From contig NZ_CM002285.1 of the NCBI RefSeq assembly GCF_000497445.1, positions 669,248-733,247 of the forward strand: a stretch of 64,000 bases of DNA, given 5' to 3'. Each line of letters starts with the position of its first letter. The first letter of the stretch is position 1. This DNA comes from Streptomyces roseochromogenus subsp. oscitans DS 12.976 (GTDB taxonomy: Bacteria > Actinomycetota > Actinomycetes > Streptomycetales > Streptomycetaceae). A model generated the notes under the pieces. The model was not told where the DNA came from. It searched no databases and saw only the letters and a list, made by a program, of their open reading frames with translations. Position numbers and translations under genes: made by a program. Below are positions 52,683-61,964 of this stretch, piece by piece.

Positions 52683-54512
52683 ATGGCAAGCAGGGGAAGA
52701 CAAGCCGCTATGCGGAGCCTGGGCGCGCTCGCGGGAGCCGCGGCGCTCACCGTGCTCGGCAGTAACGCGCCCGGCTGGGCGGCGGCGCCCGCCGCGGCGC
52801 TCGGCGGGCACTCCTCGACCGCGACGCCGATCAAGCACGTCGTCGTGCTCTTCGACGAGAACATCTCCTTCGACCACTACTTCGCCACGTACCCGAAGGC
52901 CGCGAACACCGACGGCACGAAGTTCACCGCGTCGAAGAACACCCCGAAGGACATCGACACCCTCGCGCACGCCGGGCTGCTGAAGAACAACCCGAACCAG
53001 TACGCGCCGAAACGTTTGTCCCCCTCGCAGGCGATGACCTGCGACCAGAACCACTCCTACGGTGCGGAGCAGTACGCCTACAACGGCGGCAAGGCCGACC
53101 AGTTCGTGCAGAACACCGAGGTCGACAAGTGCAGCGGCGGCCTGTTCGGCGAGCCGGGCCTGGCGATGGACTACTACGACGGCAACACCGTCACCGGGCT
53201 GTGGAACTACGCCCAGAACTACTCGCTGGGCGACCGCTCCTACAGCTCGAACTACGGCCCGTCCACGCCCGGCGCCCTGAACCTCATCTCCGGCAACACG
53301 CACGGCGCCATCTCCGTGGACCCGGCCACCGGCAAGCAGACGCCGAAGCCGGACTCGTACGCGATCGCGTCGCCCGACGCCAAGGGTGTCGGCACGGTCA
53401 TCAACGACCCCGACCCGGCCTACGACGACTGCTCCGGCAAGGACCACACCAGCACCAACGCGCTGGCGTCGCTGCAGGGCAAGAACATCGGTGACCTGCT
53501 CAACACCAAGAAGGTCTCCTGGGGCTGGTTCCAGGGCGGTTTCCGTCCGTCGACCGCGTGGAACGGCACGTCCGGCTCGTACGCCAAGTGCGACACCGCG
53601 CACACCAACGTGGGCGGCGCGTCCGTAGTGGACTACAGCCCGCACCACAACCCGTTCTCGTACTACAAGTCGACGGCGAACCCGCACCACCTGGCGCCGA
53701 AGTCCGTCTCGGAGATCGGCCACGACGGTCAGGCCAACCACAACTACGACCTGACCGACTTCTCCGCCGCGCTCAAGGCGGGCAAGCTGCCGGCCGTCAG
53801 CTTCGTCAAGGCCGGTGAGTACCAGGACGGCCACGCCGGCTACTCCGACCCCACCGACGAGCAGCACTTCCTGATCAACCAGATCAACGCGATCCAGAGC
53901 TCGCCGCAGTGGAAGTCCACCGCGGTCGTGGTCGCCTACGACGACTCCGACGGCTGGTACGACCACGCCTACGTCGTCCCGAAGAACGGCTCGACGGACT
54001 CCACGGTCGCCTCTAACGGCAAGGCCACGGACAGCCCGGCCTGCCAGAAGGGCCCGAAGGCGTCCGGTGGTTACGCGGACCGCTGTGGCCCGGGAACCCG
54101 CCAGCCGCTGCTGGTCATCTCGCCGTACAGCAAGGTGAACAAGGTCGACCACACCCTGACGAACCAGGCGTCGATCACCCGGTTCATCGAGGACAACTGG
54201 AGCACCGGCCAGATCGGTGACCACTCCTTCGACGCGACGGCCGGTTCGCTGTCGGGCATGTTCGACTTCCGGCACCCGAACAACAAGCAGGTGCTGCTGA
54301 ACTCCGACGGCTCCGTCAAGCACGTCGGCCCGATCCAGCACGTCGCCCCGGTGTCCACCAGCATCACTCCGGGTCCGGCCATGCAGAACACGGCCGCGAC
54401 GACCGACGCCTCCGGCTTCCCGGCCCTGCCGGTCGGCCTCGGCGTGGGCGCCCTGGTGGCCGCGGGCGCGACCGGCACGTATCTGACGATGCGCCGCAGG
54501 CAGCGCGCCTGA
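52683..54512 (+). CDS. Secreted phosphoesterase (acid phosphatase/phospholipase C-type)
   Basis: 609 residues from an ATG at 52683. Signal peptide (LGALAGAAALTVLGSNAPGW, then AAAP). Phosphoesterase family PF04185 start: TPIKHVVVLFDENISFDHYF with metal-ligand Glu-Asn; then NYGPSTPGALNLISGNTHGA with the conserved Thr/Pro, WGWFQGGFRPS, VVAYDDSDGWYDHAY (Asp-Asp-x-x-Gly metal site) and GPGTRQPLLVISPYSKVNKV. The C-terminus ends in a membrane helix LGVGALVAAGATGTYLTM and Arg tail, so it may stay on the cell surface. It hydrolyses phosphomonoesters or phospholipid heads. A strong terminator follows. Confidence 0.88.
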   Translation: MASRGRQAAMRSLGALAGAAALTVLGSNAPGWAAAPAAALGGHSSTATPIKHVVVLFDENISFDHYFATYPKAANTDGTKFTASKNTPKDIDTLAHAGLLKNNPNQYAPKRLSPSQAMTCDQNHSYGAEQYAYNGGKADQFVQNTEVDKCSGGLFGEPGLAMDYYDGNTVTGLWNYAQNYSLGDRSYSSNYGPSTPGALNLISGNTHGAISVDPATGKQTPKPDSYAIASPDAKGVGTVINDPDPAYDDCSGKDHTSTNALASLQGKNIGDLLNTKKVSWGWFQGGFRPSTAWNGTSGSYAKCDTAHTNVGGASVVDYSPHHNPFSYYKSTANPHHLAPKSVSEIGHDGQANHNYDLTDFSAALKAGKLPAVSFVKAGEYQDGHAGYSDPTDEQHFLINQINAIQSSPQWKSTAVVVAYDDSDGWYDHAYVVPKNGSTDSTVASNGKATDSPACQKGPKASGGYADRCGPGTRQPLLVISPYSKVNKVDHTLTNQASITRFIEDNWSTGQIGDHSFDATAGSLSGMFDFRHPNNKQVLLNSDGSVKHVGPIQHVAPVSTSITPGPAMQNTAATTDASGFPALPVGLGVGALVAAGATGTYLTMRRRQRA

Positions 54513-54520
54513 CCTTCCCC

Positions 54521-54567
54521 GCACACGAACGCGCCCCCGTTCACCGACCGGGGGCGCGTTCGTGTGC
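54521..54567. terminator. Very stable bidirectional hairpin terminator
   Basis: A perfect 19-bp inverted repeat (54521-54539 and 54549-54567; arms GCACACGAACGCGCCCCCG and complement) with a 9-base loop, lying between the converging phosphoesterase gene and DUF1479 gene. It would end transcription from both sides. Confidence 0.88.
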
Positions 54568-54576
54568 GGGCCGCGC

Positions 54577-55872
54577 TCAGTCGAGTCCGAGGCCCCGGCG
54601 GCCGGTGGTGCCCAGCCGGTCGGCGGTGAAGCGCCCGGTCCAGGAACGCTCGTAGTGCTCCTCGGGGAAGTCACCCGGGCTGGAGCCGGAGAGGAGGGCC
54701 TCGCACACGGAGGCGGCGTACCGCTCGTTGCGCGGGCACCAGGGCGCGGCGGGGATGTACATGACGTTGCCCCAGCCCCGCTGGCCGGTCACCGGTGCCA
54801 CGCTGTGAATCATGTCGCAGTGCCACCAGACGGAGTCACCGGCGCGCACGTCCGGGATGCCGGTGAGCGCCTCCAGCAGCAGCGGGTGCCACTTCTCGCT
54901 CGCGGGGAAGACCTGGTTGAGGGTGACGCCGCACATGTCGTCGCCGGGGACGTCCGGCAGCAGCGGGCGCAGCAGCAGACAGGCCATCGCCTCGGGGATC
55001 GGCACGGTGTGCAGTACGCCCTGGTCGTGGTCCATGTCGGACAGCGCGGTCCAGCCCTGGAAGGTGCGGAACGCCGAGCACATGGTGGAGCCCGGGTACT
55101 GGGGGCCGGCGGTGCGGTGCGCGGCGTCCCAGGGGTCGTAACTCTCGACGCTTCCGTCGAAGAGGTGCCGGAACGCCCGTTGATAGGCCTCGGTCATCCA
55201 CAGGTCGAGGGTGCCGGGGTCGCAGTGGGCGCCGAGGCCGCGGGAGTCGGTGCCCGGCGGGCGGCGGCGGATGCGGTCGGGGTAGAGCGCGTCGCGGTCG
55301 GGGTCGAACCAGCGCACACCGTCGGAGGTATGCGTCCAGAAGGAGTTCAGGAACGACTGCACGCGGGCCATGCGGTCACTCTGCCGGGCCTCCATCTGGG
55401 CCTCGGACCAGTAGATCGGATAGATCTCGGGCTCGGAGCCGACGCTGCCGAAGAAGTCGTCGCCGGGGCTGGTGTAGTTCTCGAAGAAGTGGTTGCGTTC
55501 GACGTAGTCGACGATCGACACGTCCCAGGCGAGGGCTCGCTCCCTCGGGAAGTGACCGCGTACGACGAGACATCCGCGCTTCCTCACCAGGTCGGCCTGC
55601 GCGGGGCGCACGGTGCCGTTCTCGATGTCGGCGTAGTCGATCGCCGGCCAGACACTCTCGCCGGCCTCCTTCGCCGCCTTGATCTCGGTGACCCGGGCGG
55701 CGACGCGCCGCTCGGCGGCGGCGTACACCTCCGCGACGGTCCGCCCGGAGGCCTCGATCCGGGCCCGCAGTGCCCGCTTGATCGCGCGGATCGCGGCGGG
55801 CAGGTCCTCGGGCACCGTCTCCCAGTGCGGCAGCTCCACGGTCGATGGCCGCGGGTCAGCGACGCTCGTCAT
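54577..55872 (-). CDS. DUF1479 protein, putative Fe(II)/2-oxoglutarate oxygenase
   Basis: 431 residues from an ATG at 55872 with AAAGGAG upstream. Long helical start, then the DUF1479 core: VRKRGCLVVRGHFPRERALA, GLGAHCDPGTLDLWM (His-x-Asp-like metal pair with HCD), VLHTVPIPEAMACLLLRPLL, DSVWWHCDMIHSVAPVTG (distal His) and RGWGNVMYIPAAPWCPRN. The jelly-roll layout suits an Fe(II)/2OG dioxygenase; the substrate is not known. It is divergent from a ROK regulator, pointing to a sugar-linked function. Confidence 0.82.
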   Translation of the reverse strand: MTSVADPRPSTVELPHWETVPEDLPAAIRAIKRALRARIEASGRTVAEVYAAAERRVAARVTEIKAAKEAGESVWPAIDYADIENGTVRPAQADLVRKRGCLVVRGHFPRERALAWDVSIVDYVERNHFFENYTSPGDDFFGSVGSEPEIYPIYWSEAQMEARQSDRMARVQSFLNSFWTHTSDGVRWFDPDRDALYPDRIRRRPPGTDSRGLGAHCDPGTLDLWMTEAYQRAFRHLFDGSVESYDPWDAAHRTAGPQYPGSTMCSAFRTFQGWTALSDMDHDQGVLHTVPIPEAMACLLLRPLLPDVPGDDMCGVTLNQVFPASEKWHPLLLEALTGIPDVRAGDSVWWHCDMIHSVAPVTGQRGWGNVMYIPAAPWCPRNERYAASVCEALLSGSSPGDFPEEHYERSWTGRFTADRLGTTGRRGLGLD

Positions 55873-55883
55873 GGTCCGGCTCC

Positions 55884-55951
55884 TTTGGTCAGGACTCCTT
55901 ACCAAATCCAAGTTAGCCCCGCTCCCGAGTTTCAGGCAACAGTCCTTACTA
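55884..55951. promoter_or_regulatory. Repeats in the DUF1479/ROK divergent region
   Basis: An inverted repeat TTTGGT-N11-ACCAAA (55884-55906) and a direct repeat TCCTTACCA (55896-55904) / TCCTTACTA (55943-55951) lie in the 81-bp spacer. They are likely binding sites for the ROK repressor over both promoters. Confidence 0.4.
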
Positions 55952-55953
55952 GA

Positions 55954-57099
55954 ATGGTGCGCATGACCCCGGCCAAGCCCTCGCTGGACATGCTGCGCGC
56001 CCTCACGGACGAGCACGTGCTGCGCACCCTCATGGACCGTCCGCGCCTGACCAGGGCGGAGATCGCGGCCCTGACCGGCATCTCGAAGCCGACCATCTCC
56101 GACGGCGTGCAGCGCCTGGCCGAGGCGGGCCTGCTGGTGGACACCGGCGAGCGCACGACAGGCCGCGGACGCGCGGGCTCCTACTACGCCCTGGCACCAC
56201 AGCTCGGTCTCGCCCTGGTCGCGAGCATCTCCCCGTACGGCGTGACGGCTCAGGCGGTGGACGCCCACGGCACCGCCGTCGCCGAGACCCGGGTCGAGCT
56301 CGGCCGCAACGCGAGCGAACACCTCGCGGCCAAGGCCCTGGCCCAGGCCGCTCGCCGGCTGCGCAGGACGGCACCGGGCGGACTGCGCACCGCGGTCGTC
56401 AGCGCCGCCGATCCCGTGGACCGCGCGACCGGCCGGCTCGTACGGCTGCCCGACTCTCCGTTCCTGGTCGGCGACCTCGACCCCACCACCGTCCTCGCCC
56501 GGTACGTCGACGGACCCGTGCTGGTGGACAACGACATCAACTGGGCCGCCCGCGCGGAGCGTTCCACCGGATGCGCCGCCGGTGTCGACGACTTCGTCTA
56601 CGTCCACCTCGGCGAGGGGCTGGGCTGCGCCGTGGTCACCGACGGCGCGGTACGGCGCGGCCACCGCGGCCTCAGCGGCGAGATCGCCCACGTCCCCACG
56701 GCCGGACCGGACGGCACGGCGATGCCGCTGATCGAGGTGTTCGCCGTGCTCGGGCTACGCCGGGCCGACTCGACGGCCATCGACGTCGCGGCGCTGGAGG
56801 CGGCCGTGGCGGGCGACGACGAGCGGGCCCACCGGGTCCGGGAGACCCTCGCCCGCGCCGTCGACGGCGTCGTGTCCGCGGCCGTCTGCCTCACCGACCC
56901 CGAGCTGATCGTCATCGGCGGCGAATGGGGCCGGCACCCACGCCTGATCGCCGCGATCGAGGCGAACGCCGCCCGCGGTCCACGACCGGTCCGCATCGCG
57001 GCCGGATGCGTGCCCGCGCCCGAACTGACGGGGGCACGCACACGTGCCGTGGAAGAACTGCGCACCCTGATCGTCCGGTCCGCGCACCCCGGCGCATGA
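55954..57099 (+). CDS. ROK-family transcriptional regulator
   Basis: About 381 residues from an ATG at 55954 (ATG at 55963 is also possible). N-terminal winged helix: LTDEHVLRTLMDRPRLTRAE, IAALTGISKPTISDGVQRLA. The sugar-kinase-like ROK domain has VDNDINWAARAERSTG (Asp of the glucose site), DDFVYVHLGEGLGCAVVTDG and RRGHRGLSGEIAHVPT, the place of the metal-binding HxCxCGxxGC, which is lost here. Likely a sugar-responsive repressor of the divergent DUF1479 gene. Without the zinc motif it resembles the non-kinase ROK group. Confidence 0.87.
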   Translation: MVRMTPAKPSLDMLRALTDEHVLRTLMDRPRLTRAEIAALTGISKPTISDGVQRLAEAGLLVDTGERTTGRGRAGSYYALAPQLGLALVASISPYGVTAQAVDAHGTAVAETRVELGRNASEHLAAKALAQAARRLRRTAPGGLRTAVVSAADPVDRATGRLVRLPDSPFLVGDLDPTTVLARYVDGPVLVDNDINWAARAERSTGCAAGVDDFVYVHLGEGLGCAVVTDGAVRRGHRGLSGEIAHVPTAGPDGTAMPLIEVFAVLGLRRADSTAIDVAALEAAVAGDDERAHRVRETLARAVDGVVSAAVCLTDPELIVIGGEWGRHPRLIAAIEANAARGPRPVRIAAGCVPAPELTGARTRAVEELRTLIVRSAHPGA

Positions 57100-57112
57100 G
57101 CGCTCGGCCGCA

Positions 57113-57146
57113 CCGCCGGGGAAATCGGGTGGCCGGTTCCCGGCGG
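57113..57146. terminator. Possible hairpin terminator after the ROK gene
   Basis: CCGCCGGG (57113-57120) can pair with CCCGGCGG (57139-57146), 8 bp, with an 18-base loop. Moderate strength; it may overlap the promoter of the next gene. Confidence 0.4.
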
Positions 57147-57164
57147 CGATGGTGAGATGGCGCG

Positions 57165-58166
57165 ATGCACCGTGCGTGTTCGATCGTCGTGGACCGGAGC
57201 ACCTACCAGTACGCGCCGACTCCGTGGGAGCGGGAGTCCTGGCGGGACGCGGCCCTCGCCTGGGTGGCGGACCGGCTCGCCGAACGCGGCCTGCGGATGG
57301 GCGGTGACCTGGCTGTGCGGTTGCGTCCGTGGTCCGTGCTGGTGCGGGTGCCCGTCGAGGGGCGGGACGTCGTCTGGTTCAAGGCGAATCCGCCGGCCAG
57401 CGCCTTCGAGGGCCCGCTGACCGCCGCGCTGGCCCGCTGGGTGCCGGGGCATGTGCTGGAGCCGCTGGCCGTCGACGCCCAGCGCGCATGGGTCCTGCTG
57501 CCCGACGGAGGAGAACTGTTCCGCTCCGTGCTCTCCCGCGCGCCGGTCGGGCCGCGGGCCTGGGAGGACCTGCTGCGCCAGTACGGGAGCATGCAGCGGG
57601 CCGTGAGTCCGCACGCCCGCGAGATCGAGCGGCTCGGGGTGCCCTCCGCCCGGACCCCGGACCTGCCCGCGGCATTCGACAATCTGCTGGCCCAGAACAC
57701 CGCGCTGCGCCCGGAGGCCCGTGCCCGGCTGGAACGGCTGTTGCCCCGCCTTGCGGACTGGTCCGCCGAACTCGCGTCCGCCGGCATCGAGGACACCCTG
57801 GACCACGCCGACCTGCACGACGGCCAGCTGTTCCGTCCGGCACCGGGCCGGTGCACCTTCTTCGACTGGGGCGACGCGGCCGTCTCGCACCCGTTCTGCA
57901 GCCTGCGGATCCCGGTCGAAAAGGCCCGCGCACGGTACGGACCGCAGGTCCTGCCCCGCCTGCTGGACGCCTATCTGGAACCCTGGACGGCTCCCGGCCG
58001 CACGGCGGCGGACCTTCGCCGCGCCGCACACCTCGCCTGGCGGCTGAGCGCCCTCGGCCGCGCGGCGGCCTGGGGCCGCACGTTCCCCGACCCGTCGGCG
58101 CCGGCCTCGGGCGACGAGCACAGCTCCGAGTCCCTGTTGGAACTCCTCAACGAACCGCCGTTCTGA
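57165..58166 (+). CDS. Aminoglycoside phosphotransferase-like kinase
   Basis: 333 residues from an ATG at 57165. APH-fold signs: VVWFKANPPASAF (Lys for ATP), WVLLPDGGELF hinge, catalytic loop LDHADLHDGQLF (His-x-Asp-x-x-x), and metal Asp in CTFFDWGDAAVSHPF. The family phosphorylates small molecules including drugs, choline or sugars; no resistance signature is seen, and the C-terminal half differs from known APH drug enzymes. Cytoplasmic. Same-strand neighbour of a lipoprotein gene 218 bp on. Confidence 0.82.
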   Translation: MHRACSIVVDRSTYQYAPTPWERESWRDAALAWVADRLAERGLRMGGDLAVRLRPWSVLVRVPVEGRDVVWFKANPPASAFEGPLTAALARWVPGHVLEPLAVDAQRAWVLLPDGGELFRSVLSRAPVGPRAWEDLLRQYGSMQRAVSPHAREIERLGVPSARTPDLPAAFDNLLAQNTALRPEARARLERLLPRLADWSAELASAGIEDTLDHADLHDGQLFRPAPGRCTFFDWGDAAVSHPFCSLRIPVEKARARYGPQVLPRLLDAYLEPWTAPGRTAADLRRAAHLAWRLSALGRAAAWGRTFPDPSAPASGDEHSSESLLELLNEPPF

Positions 58167-58384
58167 GGGAGTTCGGTGGTGGGGAGCATGGGTACAGCGG
58201 TGTTGATCAGGGCTGTGGGCCAGGGTATGCCTTCTGGACAGGGACCTGCGGGAGAGCGGGCCGCGTCGAGCACGGTCGGCGGCCGCCGACGGGAGCACCG
58301 AGCCGTCCCCGCGGTCCACACCCCGCCGGTCGATCCGCCGTGCGCGGTCGCCCGCACCCCGCCACCGGGCGGACACTGGGCCCT

Positions 58385-59416
58385 ATGACCACACTGGGCC
58401 CTGTCACCCGCGCGCGTGCGCCCGCCGCTCCCCCGCCCGGTCGCCGGGTCGTGCTGGCCGCCCTCGCCGGAGTCGCGCTCGGCGCGGCCGGCTGCTCCGG
58501 TCGTACGGCACCGGCCGGACACCCACGCCAAGGGTCACCGACCGAGAGGGCCCCGAGCCGCAGCGGTTCGCCGTCGCCCTCGCCCGGCCTGCCGCACACC
58601 ACTCCCTGGCGGCCGACGTCCGCCGAAGTCCAGCCGGCGGCGAAGTTGCGCGCCGTGCAGCTGGTGGAGGCGATCGGTGCGTGGGCGGCCGGGCACGGTG
58701 GCGCGGCGGCGGCGCGGGCGAAGGTCGCGGCGCTCGGGCTGCCGACGGGCCTCGTGGGCCAGGCCGGACCGCTGCTGCCGCTGGCCGACACGGCGGCGCT
58801 GCAGGTGGTGGACGCACAGTACGGCGGGATTCTGTCCCGGTCCGCCAGCGTGCTGGTGGTGTGCCGGCAGTGGACCCGGCGCGGCGGCACGGTGAGTGCG
58901 GGCGGGACGACGGTCGACGTGCGCCTGTCACGGTCGGGGCCGGACTGGACGGTCGACGCGTTGCATCCGGCGGAACCCGGGCCGGCCGCCCGGTCGTTGG
59001 CGTCCGACGTCCGGACCGTGCTGTCCGACGACCGGATCGTGCTGCCGCCTGCCGCCGTGGCGGATCTGCGCAGTGGTCAGGTGCACTCCAGCGTGGCCGG
59101 GGCGATGCTCGCGCTGGCGCGGACGTACCGGCTGGAGGTGAGCGTCGTACGCTCCGGGCATCCCCTGGACGTGTTCGGCACCAGCCGGCCCAGCGACCAT
59201 CCGCGCGGCCGGGCCTTCGACGTGTGGCGGATCGACGGCCACGCGGTCGTCGACCCGGCGACGTCACGTGGCCTGATCGAGCGGTTCATGCGAGACGCGG
59301 CGGCCGCCGGGTCGTACAACGTGGGCGGTCCCATGCTGCTGCCGGGCGGCGGCCCCGGACAGTTCTTCAGCGACGCCACCCATCACGACCACGTGCACAT
59401 CGGCTTCCGCACCTGA
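58385..59416 (+). CDS. Lipoprotein with LAS/M15-type metallopeptidase domain
   Basis: 343 residues from an ATG at 58385 (no ribosome site). Lipoprotein signal RRVVLAALAGVALGAAGCSG, with LGAAGC lipobox, then a Ser/Pro linker. The C-terminal domain (about 215-343) has the LAS zinc motif: RPSDHPRGRAFDVW (S-x-H-x3-G-x-A-x-D) and HHDHVHIGFRT (H-x-H), with SGHPLDVFG between them, matching D,D-/L,D-carboxypeptidases such as VanY. The middle (about 75-210) is a mixed alpha/beta region without a family I know. Probably trims peptidoglycan peptides at the membrane surface. Confidence 0.75.
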   Translation: MTTLGPVTRARAPAAPPPGRRVVLAALAGVALGAAGCSGRTAPAGHPRQGSPTERAPSRSGSPSPSPGLPHTTPWRPTSAEVQPAAKLRAVQLVEAIGAWAAGHGGAAAARAKVAALGLPTGLVGQAGPLLPLADTAALQVVDAQYGGILSRSASVLVVCRQWTRRGGTVSAGGTTVDVRLSRSGPDWTVDALHPAEPGPAARSLASDVRTVLSDDRIVLPPAAVADLRSGQVHSSVAGAMLALARTYRLEVSVVRSGHPLDVFGTSRPSDHPRGRAFDVWRIDGHAVVDPATSRGLIERFMRDAAAAGSYNVGGPMLLPGGGPGQFFSDATHHDHVHIGFRT

Positions 59417-59588
59417 CGGCACCTGACGGCGCCCGACAGCATCAGACCCGTCACCCGTTCGGCCGTATCGCCGATGGCCCGGTCAGGCATGCCGGCGTCG
59501 CCCTCGCACCGGCCTTCGCCCGACTCCGCGGGTTGCGCCGGCCGCGCGGGCGTCGTGACGCTGGAGCCGACACACCCCGGGAGGTGAA

Positions 59589-61142
59589 GTGGCTCCGGCA
59601 CACGACACCACGCCGCCGGACGGCTTCGGCCGCCGGCGCTTCCTCACCCTGTGCGCAGGCGTCGGCCTCGGCACGGCGGCCGCATGCACGGCGGCACCAC
59701 CGCATCCGCACTCCACCGCGGCCCCTGACGGGCGGCTGCGGCCCGAGGCGGAGCAGGACGCGCCGGGCACCGCCGGCTGGCGTCTCGCCTCCACCGGCTC
59801 GCCGGACGCGGTGGCCGGCTACACGGACCGGGTGAGCGTGACCCCGGGCGAGGAGTTCGGGCTGCATGTGTCCACCACCGCAGCGGCGTTCCGGGTGTCC
59901 GCGTTCCGGATCGGCTGGTACGGCGGGCGTCAGGCCCGCCGGATCTGGGCGTCCGGACGTATACCCGGCCGTACCCGGCCGGCTCCGCGGCTGTTGCCCG
60001 CCACCCGCACCGTGCGCGCCGACTGGCCGGTCACGCTGCCGGTGGACACCGCCGGCTGGCCGGAGGGTGCCTATCTGCTGCGGCTGGAGGCGGACAGCGG
60101 TCACCAGCGGTACGTTCCGCTGATCGTCCGCTCCACCGTGGGCGCCGGCCGCACGGTCCTGCTGCACGCCCCGGCCACCTGGCAGGCGTACAACCGCTGG
60201 GGCGGCAGCAGCCTCTACAACGGCGCGTCCGGCGCCTACGCCACCCGCTCCCTCGCGGTCAGCTTCGACCGCCCCTACGACGGCACGGGCGCCGAGAAGT
60301 TCCTGGTGTACGAGCGAGCGCTGGTGGTGCTGGCCGAACGCCTCGGCATACCGCTCGCCTACACCACCGGCGTCGACGTCCACCGCGATCCCGGGGTGCT
60401 GCGCGGCGCGCACGCCGTCGTCTGCCTGGGCCACGACGAGTACTGGACGCCTGAGCAACGCGCCCATGTGACGGCCGCCCGGGACGCGGGGACGAACATC
60501 GCCTTCCTGGGCGCGAACACGTGCTTCCGCCGGGTCCGGCTCGAGGCCGGAGAGGCCGCGGCCGACCGTACGGTGGTCTGCTACAAGAGCTCCTACCGCA
60601 CCGATCCCTGCTACGACTCCCACCCCGCGCTGGTCACCACCGATTACCGTCTGGCGCCCGCGCCCGACCCGGAGTCCTCCCTGACCGGCGTGCTCTACGA
60701 GGGCTATCCGGTCGATGCCCCCTATGTCGTCCGGGCCGCCGATCACTGGCTGTACGAAGGCACCGGCGCACGCTCCGGCGACGCCTTCGCCCATCTCGTC
60801 GGCGTCGAGTACGACCGGATCACCCCCGGGGCCCCCACCCCGGGACCGCTGGAGATCATCGCGCACTCCCCGCTGGTCTGCGGCGGGCGGCCGAGCCACA
60901 GCGACTCGGCGTACTACACGGCTTCCGGCGGTGCGGGCGTGTTCGCGACCGGCATCATGCGCTGGGTGGAGGGCCTGGTGGCCGGGACGGACACGCTGGG
61001 GCGCGACCACGGCATGGACGCCCGCACCCGCGTCTTCGTCACCCGCACCACCGAGAACCTCCTGCGTACGTTCGCGAAGGGGCCCGCGGCCCGGCACGCC
61101 CCGCCGCCCCGCGCCAATGTGGGTGCGGTGTACGGGATCTGA
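59589..61142 (+). CDS. Exported N,N-dimethylformamidase beta-subunit-like protein
   Basis: 517 residues from a GTG at 59589. Signal with twin Arg and lipobox-like Cys: GFGRRRFLTLCAGVGLGTAA followed by AC. The body matches the large-subunit C-terminal domain of N,N-dimethylformamidase: FRIGWYGGRQARRIWASGR, LLHAPATWQAYNRWGGSSLY, VYERALVVLAERLGIPLAYT, VVCLGHDEYWTPEQRAHV, AFLGANTCFRRVRLE. HDEYW and the FLGANT loop are the conserved centre. In Streptomyces such proteins are common and uncharacterised; amide hydrolysis is only inferred. Confidence 0.78.
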   Translation: MAPAHDTTPPDGFGRRRFLTLCAGVGLGTAAACTAAPPHPHSTAAPDGRLRPEAEQDAPGTAGWRLASTGSPDAVAGYTDRVSVTPGEEFGLHVSTTAAAFRVSAFRIGWYGGRQARRIWASGRIPGRTRPAPRLLPATRTVRADWPVTLPVDTAGWPEGAYLLRLEADSGHQRYVPLIVRSTVGAGRTVLLHAPATWQAYNRWGGSSLYNGASGAYATRSLAVSFDRPYDGTGAEKFLVYERALVVLAERLGIPLAYTTGVDVHRDPGVLRGAHAVVCLGHDEYWTPEQRAHVTAARDAGTNIAFLGANTCFRRVRLEAGEAAADRTVVCYKSSYRTDPCYDSHPALVTTDYRLAPAPDPESSLTGVLYEGYPVDAPYVVRAADHWLYEGTGARSGDAFAHLVGVEYDRITPGAPTPGPLEIIAHSPLVCGGRPSHSDSAYYTASGGAGVFATGIMRWVEGLVAGTDTLGRDHGMDARTRVFVTRTTENLLRTFAKGPAARHAPPPRANVGAVYGI

Positions 61143-61149
61143 CGTGATG

Positions 61150-61386
<237 letters not shown>

Positions 61387-61460
61387 CTAGTTGACTGACT
61401 GGTACACCCGGAGCCAAGGTGATCATGTTACTGGCGGTACTGGGAAACCCGTACCGTCCC

Positions 61461-61760
61461 TCACCGCTGCGCCGTGGTGTTCGCCCCGTCGAGCGTCTCC
61501 CGGATGATGTCCCGCTGTTCGGCGAGGGCCTGGAGCAGCTCGGCGGACTCGTCGGACGGCAGGGACGCGTGGTCTCCGGTGAAGTGACCATGACACCACC
61601 GTAGAGCGGATGTAGGTCGGAAAGTGTCCGCTTTACCGAGAAGCGCAGGGGTGTGGTCCAGGGATGCGGCGAGGTCGAGAGCAGGGCCCAGCACCAGGTT
61701 CTCCGGCGCGATGATCAGCGGCATGATCCCGGCGCGGTCGAAGGCGGCTTCGAGCAGCAC
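61461..61760 (-). CDS. Hypothetical protein, possibly frameshifted at its 5' end
   Basis: About 99 residues from a GTG at 61760: LLEAAFDRAGIMPLIIAPEN, LVLGPALDLAASLDHTPALL, and a helical end with SLPSDESAELLQALAEQRDI. There is no ribosome site at the GTG, and coherent protein text (VIFGHAETVGRPLPGMLVPD, PGQAVRAGVD) ends in another frame right before it, so one base may have been lost near 61765. No family recognised. Confidence 0.4.
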   Translation of the reverse strand: MLLEAAFDRAGIMPLIIAPENLVLGPALDLAASLDHTPALLGKADTFRPTSALRWCHGHFTGDHASLPSDESAELLQALAEQRDIIRETLDGANTTAQR

Positions 61761-61964
61761 ATGTCAACGCCTGCGCGTACGGCCTGCCCGGGGTCTGGGA
61801 CGAGCATCCCGGGGAGGGGCCGACCCACCGTTTCCGCGTGGCCGAAGATGACACGGTCGGTTGAGCCGTTCGTGGTACGCCGGGCTAAGATCGAGGATGG
61901 CATCGCGTGTCGGTCACCGGCTGGGTGAGGCATGGAGGTGCCAGGACACGACTGGGAGGATTCC

